NCBI RefSeq assembly: GCF_013368755.1
Contig: NC_049561.1
Location: 3,658,001 to 3,722,000, forward strand
DNA length: 64,000 nucleotides
Reading direction: 5' to 3'
From: Talaromyces rugulosus
Taxonomy: Eukaryota > Ascomycota > Eurotiomycetes > Eurotiales > Trichocomaceae
Of this stretch, positions 57,603 to 64,000 are shown piece by piece. Positions within the stretch are counted from its first letter, which is position 1, and the number at the start of each line of letters is the position of its first letter. Made by a program: the position numbers and the translations under genes. The notes beneath the pieces were generated by a model that searched no databases, was not told the DNA's origin, and saw only the letters and a program-made list of their open reading frames with translations.

Positions 57603-58973
57603 TTAAGAAGAGGGACCACCGACAGTAATGGTCAATGTCTGGGCAATAGGAGACGAGACGGTACCAGACTCGTTCTCACCAGCCGGGTTAACATCATCGT
57701 ACGAGAAAGCGTAACCCTTGCCATCAACCTCGTTATCGTGCACAAACTTGCTGTAGTAGTTGGACGGCGCGGTGGTGTAGTAGTCAGTGGCGGGCAGGCC
57801 GGGCTGGACATCTCCGCCGGAGAGCAACAAGGTTCCGCGGTTGAAAGCGGCGCACAGGCGAGGAACAACGGCGTAGTGGACGGCGTTGTCACCAGACTGA
57901 AGCGCAAAGGGACCAGTGTTGCAGCCAAAGATGTCGCCGGCCGATGGCTGAGCGTATCCGCGGTTGTCGTTGCCGCAGGTCAGGGTGTCACTGCCACCAG
58001 TGGTGCAAGCGACCTCTCCAGCATCGGTCTGGGTGTCGACGGTGAGAGGGCTGCTGCTGAAGGTCGACCAGACGCTGTTGATGTAGTCGGTGAAGTAGTC
58101 CGAGAAGGCATCCCCGTTGTTATCCGCAATGAAGTCGTAGGGAGCAAGCGCACGGAGGTAGTTGCCGCTGCTGTCAGTCATGCAAAGGCTGCTCCAGGGG
58201 TATCCGTCCGAAGCAGTCTGAGAGACAAGGGCGGCGCAGATCTGGGCGACTGCGTCGGCACCGAGACCAAGGGCGGTTTGGGTGCTGCCATCAGTGCCGA
58301 GGAGGGACATACCCAAAATTATACCGACAAAGTCGACGTAGCTAATGTTGGCGTACAAACCGCCGTCCGCAGTGTTGGTCAGTTCGACAAAGCCCCAGTT
58401 GACCGCGGCGTTGGGATCGGATGGGTTGACGGGGGAAGGCTGGACGAGAGCGGCGCCACCGGCACCGTTGGTCACGACGAAAAATTGCAGAGTGCCGTCG
58501 GCGATGTATACACGACCAGAAACGATATAGTCGGGAAGGGTGATGGTGGTAGTGGAACCCTCAGCACCGAGAGGTAGGGCAAGATCGGCATCGATAACCA
58601 CGGGCACGCCAGATGTTGTGCCGGGAGGATAGTACCAGGTTCCGTCCGAGGCAAGCAGAACAACATTGCCACTGGTATCCTGGCCTGCGACATAGCAGTT
58701 GATTTGACCGTCGGTAGATCCAGCCATGTTGTTGACAATAGCTAGGGGGAGTTGGCCAGTCCCGGCAGCAGAGGCAGACTGCAACAAACCGTCCACCTTC
58801 ACAGTACCTCCAATAAAAGTACCATTGAGCGTATCATCCTTGGTAACGACAATATCGCGGGGACCACCGGGGTGGACACGAATCGGTCCATGTTTAGAGG
58901 CGATCGGACCAGCCAAGGTCTGTCCGATCATGGTGGCGGCAAGCGCCCATGTCCATTTAGCCAGGCCGTGCAT
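57603..58973 (-). CDS. Secreted GH64 family beta-1,3-glucanase
   Basis: Intronless, 456 residues. N-terminus MHGLAKWTWALAATMIGQTLAGP is a signal peptide. The body fits glycoside hydrolase family 64 (thaumatin-like plus beta-barrel fold): LPLAIVNNMAGSTDGQINCYVAGQD, GTWYYPPGTTSGVPVVIDADLALPLG, ITLPDYIVSGRVYIADGTLQFFV, WGFVELTN, YANISYVDFVGIILGMSL, and the C-terminal PRLCAAFNRGTLLLSGGDVQP, with DYYTTAPSNYYSKFVHDNEVDGKGYAFSYDDVNP. Likely cleaves beta-1,3-glucan of fungal walls or of other organisms. High GC and biased codons, as for the protease; the opposite strand is open for 279 codons only because of that bias. Expression may be under the TATA box at 59058-59065. Confidence 0.93.
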   Translation of the reverse strand: MHGLAKWTWALAATMIGQTLAGPIASKHGPIRVHPGGPRDIVVTKDDTLNGTFIGGTVKVDGLLQSASAAGTGQLPLAIVNNMAGSTDGQINCYVAGQDTSGNVVLLASDGTWYYPPGTTSGVPVVIDADLALPLGAEGSTTTITLPDYIVSGRVYIADGTLQFFVVTNGAGGAALVQPSPVNPSDPNAAVNWGFVELTNTADGGLYANISYVDFVGIILGMSLLGTDGSTQTALGLGADAVAQICAALVSQTASDGYPWSSLCMTDSSGNYLRALAPYDFIADNNGDAFSDYFTDYINSVWSTFSSSPLTVDTQTDAGEVACTTGGSDTLTCGNDNRGYAQPSAGDIFGCNTGPFALQSGDNAVHYAVVPRLCAAFNRGTLLLSGGDVQPGLPATDYYTTAPSNYYSKFVHDNEVDGKGYAFSYDDVNPAGENESGTVSSPIAQTLTITVGGPSS

Positions 58974-60998
58974 GTTGAGTGGTAAGGAGTGTTGGTTAAT
59001 GAAAATGATTGAAGTGCCTGCACTGGTTGAAGGAGAGAATCGAGTACACTCGGTCTGTTTATATACCCCTATTCGGATCTATCAGCTACAGAAGCCCATT
59101 GATAATCACACCGCGACGGAGGCACGCTAATCCAATGGCAAGATAGCCAAGCAGACTTTCTGACCATAATGTCGTATTAAACTATAATATCACCGCTGGG
59201 TGGTGGGGTTATTCGTCACGTTCAACGTGGTGATTGACCGATTGGGACCAGAGGCCACTCATCTTCGAGACTGCCAGTGTATTCCAAGGCTCAAAACAGC
59301 CACGAGTCTGCGGGGAAACCAGCAATATTCCAACCCAGGGTGGTATCGTGCTAGGGAGGACCTGGATGTCGTGACTGGACTGTTCCTGCATATAAAAGCG
59401 CAGAAATGTGATTGACTGGTCAATGGCTTAGTTGAGTGTTGCCTATTGGCTAATGAACGATTGCTTGCTCAATTGTGGACTAGCCCCGGAGGACATACAC
59501 GGGAGTGACCATATTTAAGCCCTTTTAAGCCATTTAAGATTGATTAGCGCGGAATTCTAATTGAGCCAATTCTCTTTCTAGCTTGGTGGTTCGCATACAT
59601 TGTTTTGTCTTTGCTCGGTGCGTTACATGGCGGCGCCGCCACAAACGCCACAAGCGCCGAGTCGACAGGCGTACAGCAGGGCGCCTCGCCCCTAATAGAA
59701 GAGAGCATTAACTAGGCAGTATAGCTGGTACAATGAGCATTCTGTTGCTTTGAAGAAACTGTCTCTGTAGTTAATATGTGCTTGTGTTGAGGTTGTGTGC
59801 TGATCTGTCGATCCGGCTGATACCGACTGGGAACGACGACCCCAGGATTCCTCCGCCCCGAAAAGCATCCAGTTCATAGTCGGAGAGTTGATGAATGCTG
59901 ACCGTCATGATTGAGCGGCCTAATACTATCTCATGCACGTTCCCTTACTCTGTAACCTCACGCGGCCAGACTTGAGAAGTGACCGATTGACCGCCTCAGC
60001 CGCTCAGCCGCCCTGACACTTAAAGCTACTTCCAGCTTTCTCTGAGGTTACAGCACCGTTCGTTTATGATGTGTGGCAGTGTGGTGATTGGAGAAACGTG
60101 TTCTCGAGATGTCCGGCAGATGCATACTCTTGCATGCAATTCAGTCTAGGTTCGCCAAGTGCCGAGGCTGCGTACATGCTAGAATGAATCGAGTTCGCTA
60201 GCAGGGTGTTGTTGCATCGCTCACCGTGGACTCGCGTCGGGGCTGACGCGTCGGCTTGGATAATATTGTTTTCCCGAGTAGGCCTCCGAAGCTGAGCTTG
60301 CTGATGGATGACTTGGTTGACGGCTGTTTATCTGCTAAACGGATCGAGCAAGATATCGCACCATGTGACTGACTGTATTCCTGACCGGGTGTTGAAAATG
60401 GACGGTTCTAACTATCCCGGAAGGTGCGATGTACACAGCCGCTGCTCACGTGCCGTGGTCATGTGCTATACCCCCAAAGGCTGTTAGGGCGCTGATTTCC
60501 CTTTCTTGTCAAAATGTTGTTTCTTTTAGGAAAATATCAATCGATGTGGCCACAGTTGCTCTGACAATAATACAAATACTTAGTTGTTGTTGTTACATAT
60601 GGTGTATTTTAGTCCATACTTACTACTATGAAACTTGATAGACTGATATTAATGGCATCCTACCAAAGGGAAGTGTTTTAAACTAGATAGTGAAAGCATG
60701 TTATTGTAGCCAGATACACTTTCAAAGAGTCCCATTAGTTCAAGTTAAAGAATATTTTCTTTGTTTCTTTTTGGTGTTAAGTGTGCCAAAACGCCGCAAC
60801 AAAGAATGGGTAGATTCGATAGAAAAGAGGCTAACTCCTGAAATTAATTGTTTGTTTCGGGACCTCGCATCAATTGATATCCTTGAAGAAAACAGCCTGA
60901 CCACTGCAAAAACAAACCAAGGTGCTGCTATTTTCTTGTACTCGAATTGAGGATGCTAACTCGTATAGTTGTTTCTCTCTAGGCACAGACGATCAACC
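58974..60998. other. GH64 promoter and intergenic region
   Basis: TATATAAA on the minus strand at 59058-59065, about 85 bp before the GH64 AUG, is a clear TATA box. No gene is supported in the rest. A plus-strand frame at 60690-60950 contains a charged stretch RRNKEWVDSIEKRLTPE that may belong to a gene with the following small frame, but the splice that would join them creates a stop, so it is not called. Confidence 0.5.
59058..59065 (-). promoter_or_regulatory. TATA box of the GH64 gene
   Basis: TATATAAA read on the minus strand, spaced about 85 bp from the start codon. Confidence 0.6.
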
Positions 60999-61325
60999 AT
61001 GTCTGTAAACAGTGATAGAACTGCACAAGAAGATGCTTCTAGTGACAAAAAAAGCCAGATGACGAAACGAAAGCAGGAGCAATTCGACTGTATGCTTAAA
61101 GTGATGTTGCTAGAGGAGAGCATGAGGAAGATGGAACGATTATTTGCCAAGCACAAGGAAAATTTGGCGTTGGAGGCTGAAATGCGCGGCATATCAGGAG
61201 AGGAATTTGGACTTAGGAGTGACAATACTACGGCAGAGCTTTGTCATGGGATAAAGAACCAGACAATTGGCGAAACATGCAAGAGCCAAGATGTACCAAA
61301 GGGGCCGAAGAGCAGCACCAAATAG
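60999..61325 (+). CDS. Small charged coiled-coil-like hypothetical protein
   Basis: Intronless frame of 108 residues starting at 60999 (ACCATGTCT, good context). The centre, KRKQEQFDCMLKVMLLEESMRKMERLFAKHKENLALEAEM, is a long charged helix with heptad-like Leu/Met, so a coiled coil is likely. The ends are Ser/Lys/Gln-rich. I do not recognise it. Possible 5' exons may lie upstream; the frame is open from 60969 but begins just after a TAG-like acceptor (CTCTCTAG), so it may be the last exon of a longer gene. Confidence 0.35.
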   Translation: MSVNSDRTAQEDASSDKKSQMTKRKQEQFDCMLKVMLLEESMRKMERLFAKHKENLALEAEMRGISGEEFGLRSDNTTAELCHGIKNQTIGETCKSQDVPKGPKSSTK

Positions 61326-62999
61326 ATCCATGCTGCCAGTCATGGCGTTGCTTAGTGTTAGAAGAGAGAGTGATATGTGCTTTTAAAATTACTTAGTTCT
61401 TCTCCCTTGGAGAATAAGATATTCAACTGTATGTGAAGAAATAAAAAGCCACTGGCCAATCAAAGAGTGTAAATCAGTAATCCCTGTCGGTGCCAGCGAA
61501 TAGGGTTGCTTATTAGGTGATCTAGTCCTATAAAGGCTAAATCCACACCACACGTGGATCGGGGAATTGGTTGATTGGCTCGATGAGCCCCACATAACCG
61601 TGATCGCAATCTGGATTTTGTCTCTGAGACGTGATGAACAAGCGACATCGCCACCCCGATCTACTGAAAAAAATTGCAAAGTATTGTTCGAATGCAATGA
61701 ATCCTTGGAAATACGTGTCTACCCCTGTAGCCAGTAGAATCTGCGAAACACAGTAACAATTACCTACCGCCTTGGATCGCATACATTCACATTCAACGAG
61801 TCTAATTGATACAGCCCAGCCAGGCCTAGACCGTCCTCTCCAAACAATAAGCCAAGGCCGCAGTAACAGTCTGATAGTCTGCGACAACGATATGGGGAAG
61901 CAAACGCCAAAGATCTGCAGCAGCAGGAATGTACGCGGTTGGCCAGCGGGCGGCCGCTTACGTCAAGCCCTCTTCCAGGCGCTGATATTTGTCTATAATC
62001 TAGAATTGTGGGATATCGAGATAATCATCCTAAAAATACATAGTATATAGTATATACGTAGTATCGCACGGCACGCAGACTGCGCCCCACCGCAGCCAGT
62101 AGGGCGGCTGCTCGGAGAAAAAAACAGCACGTCATGCCCCGACTTGGATCTGGCAGGGCTCCACCGCGATGATATCAGCGCACAGGGGTACTTTGCTCCT
62201 CCACAACTTGCTTCTCGCGTCTTTCTGGATCATGACTTCATCGCTGATCCATCGGCGCTATGACATGCGCCACGCAACGGTTTTTCTCCATCTCTGTCCA
62301 GTGACTGGGCCGATGTGTCGTTCCATACCGGCCAGCCTGAGGAATGGCTGAGAAAACCTTTCCCAAAAGGAAATTAGCGGTGTTTATTCGCCCACAGTGA
62401 AGACGAATCTACTGCTTGACGCAACCATGATCTAGAGGGCTTATTTTCTCAGATTCGTTGACAGGCATCCACACTATAAGCTTTGCCCTAGCCCTCGAAT
62501 ATGTCCTGCAATGTATACCAGCTCAGCCAATCACCCTTGGTCCATCGTTCAGACATTGCAATTTTCCGAGTCATGCTCCACACATCAAATCCTGCGCTGC
62601 TGGGGATCCCCACTCGGCTCCCAGCCGTGATAACGTCAATTCTGCTCTGTCACTCTGGGTGTGGCTTGGATGGTGTCTCATCAGACGGCTCTTTCATCAT
62701 ACGTGCCAGGTATGCAGCCGCCAGTCAACGATGACGTATCCAACTATCTCAGCCTTTTAAACCTGATGGATATCTTCGTTCTCTCTCGATTACAATTCTC
62801 CTGATCACATTTGACGATTGACGAATCAATTCAAAACATTGGTTGCATGACGCTTTATTTCATTAATCACTTTATTCAACACTTGTTTTATTACTCCGAT
62901 CCTGGAAATCGTTTACCAAAAAGGAACTACATATATTACCATCTCACTTTTACGAAAAGACATATCGTAACTTCCCACCATTTAATATAATCACCCAGA
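61326..62999. other. Intergenic region and promoter of the LEA/DUF3659 gene
   Basis: No gene supported over 1.67 kb. Composition is mixed. Minus-strand frame 61887-61537 (116 codons) shows no family resemblance. The last 150 bases form an AT-rich leader for the next gene. Confidence 0.4.
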
Positions 63000-64000
63000 A
63001 TGGCCTCTCAAGTTACATCCAACCTCCCCTCCACCCCCACCAAGAACAAGAGCCCTTCCGCTTCTGCCAAAGGCTCCGCCAAAGACTCCCCGAAACCGAC
63101 ACAACAGCTCCAAAAGGGAAGCCCCAAGCCCAAAACTCCTCGCAAGCTGAAGCGCAAGGTCGACGATACCGTCACCCCGGCTGCCGAGAAGGCAACAAAC
63201 CCCGATCTACCTCCACGTGCGTCGACAGGAGAGCCGAGCAAACATCTAGAAAAGCGAGAGCCGGAGCCTGAGTCTGAACACGAGGAAGAACAGTTTGAGG
63301 AGGAAAAGGACACTGGTATTGAGCTAGAAGATAACGAAGTTGACGACAAACCTGCCGAAGACGACAACGAGCAGGGTGAAGAGGAGGAGGAAGAAGAAGA
63401 AGAAGAAGAAGAGGGTGATGTAAACCCTCTTCCTACCTCCAGTCTGACCACAGAGCAACGCAATCAACCCGATGCCAAGTCCGAAGCGTCTGGCTCTGGT
63501 ACCGGTGGTTTCTTCAGACGTGCCGGCGGCCTGACTGACTTTGCTCGTGGTCTTCGAGGAGCTGCTGGCGGTGCCCTCAAGAGCGTCACCAACAATATCC
63601 CTCTGGACCTCTCCGCCGTAAAAGGCTTCCAAGTTAGCGATGGCGGTAAAGTGTTCGACAAATCCGGCACTCCCCTCGCCGAGGTCGTCGAAGGAGACCC
63701 GGAAGACCTTGTTGGCCAGACGATCGGTGACGATGGCGAAATCCTGGATGAAGACGGCGATTTTATCGGCCGTGTTGACCTGTTGAAGGACGCTCAAAAG
63801 AAAACCACCGAAACCTTGGATCAGGTCAAGAGTCAACTCCCGACTCTGCAAGACCTCGACGGTCTTCCCGTATCTGATGGAGGCGAAATCAAGGACAAGG
63901 CCGGAAATACCGTGGGCCGCGTCGTAGAAGGCGACGCTGAAGATCTCATCGGCCAGACACTGAACGACTCTGGAGAGATTGTTGACGAAGAGGGCGACCT
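63000..64000 (+). CDS. LEA-like protein with DUF3659 repeats (3' part beyond the window)
   Basis: AUG at 63000, open to the right edge; about 333 residues are seen. Layout: a Lys/Pro/Ser-rich N-terminus (1-60), an acidic section with a run of about nine Glu (about residues 75-140), a Gly/Arg segment FFRRAGGLTDFARGLRGAAGGALKSV, then at least two tandem DUF3659 units, each beginning VSDGG and containing G-VVEGDPEDLVGQT and GEI-DE-GD. Such fungal proteins are large and hydrophilic; stress-protection roles like late-embryogenesis-abundant proteins are proposed from composition, not shown. More repeats are expected past the edge. Confidence 0.88.
   Translation, partial: MASQVTSNLPSTPTKNKSPSASAKGSAKDSPKPTQQLQKGSPKPKTPRKLKRKVDDTVTPAAEKATNPDLPPRASTGEPSKHLEKREPEPESEHEEEQFEEEKDTGIELEDNEVDDKPAEDDNEQGEEEEEEEEEEEEGDVNPLPTSSLTTEQRNQPDAKSEASGSGTGGFFRRAGGLTDFARGLRGAAGGALKSVTNNIPLDLSAVKGFQVSDGGKVFDKSGTPLAEVVEGDPEDLVGQTIGDDGEILDEDGDFIGRVDLLKDAQKKTTETLDQVKSQLPTLQDLDGLPVSDGGEIKDKAGNTVGRVVEGDAEDLIGQTLNDSGEIVDEEGD

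Noticed and set aside
57738..58577. 279-codon open frame opposite the GH64 gene
   Set aside because: It is produced by the strong codon bias of the sense gene, and its composition (Val/Gly/Asp-rich without domains) is that of an antisense shadow.
60690..61325. Joining the frames at 60690-60950 and 60969-61325 into one gene
   Set aside because: The only evident splice (GTGCTG donor to CTCTCTAG acceptor) puts a stop codon just after the junction.
61537..61887. 116-codon minus-strand frame
   Set aside because: No domain, atypical composition for the genome's genes, and in a region with equal openness on both strands.

Overview
The window is nuclear DNA of a filamentous ascomycete, most likely of the order Eurotiales (Aspergillus, Penicillium or Talaromyces type). 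Evidence: genes are dense on both strands; introns are short (about 45-140 bp) with GTAAGT/GTATGT-like donors and TAG/CAG acceptors; proteins resemble Eurotiales families (aspergillopepsin/penicillopepsin-type protease, secreted GH64 enzyme, DUF3659 LEA-like protein, Dal5-type permease). The assignment is by recognition, not by search.

Left part (1-12.3 kb) is mainly core genes: valyl-tRNA synthetase (cut by the left edge), casein kinase 2 catalytic subunit, RNase P/MRP subunit Rpp1, a secreted Ser/Thr-rich protein built on a 72/75-bp minisatellite, ribosome-assembly factor Rpf2, a split tRNA-Tyr and peroxisomal membrane protein PXMP4. From 12.6 to 16.3 kb lies a head-to-head pair of broken accessory NTPase genes: a STAND-like fragment on the minus strand, and an AAA ATPase on the plus strand whose introns are intact but whose first exon has two in-frame TAG codons. 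A 3-kb AT-rich stretch without genes follows.

The middle (19.3-39.4 kb) returns to core functions: ureidoglycolate lyase, mitochondrial MutS homologue Msh1, the giant spliceosomal helicase Brr2 (divergent from MSH1), a cytosolic S9 peptidase, an Eurotiales-type unknown protein, a Dal5-like MFS permease and a ZNG1/COG0523 zinc metallochaperone GTPase.

The right part (40.4-64 kb) is more accessory: a secreted MRJP/yellow-like protein, a divergent pair of fumarylacetoacetase and salicylate-hydroxylase-like monooxygenase that suggests aromatic-ring catabolism, a methyltransferase, a BTB protein, a possible 4-cysteine secreted peptide, an aspartic protease, a GH64 beta-1,3-glucanase, and an LEA/DUF3659 protein cut by the right edge. 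Long AT-rich gaps separate these genes. I found no polyketide or peptide synthetase, no intact transposon and no CRISPR array.

Every multi-exon model given with full coordinates was checked to sum to a multiple of three with GT-AG introns, except where stated.
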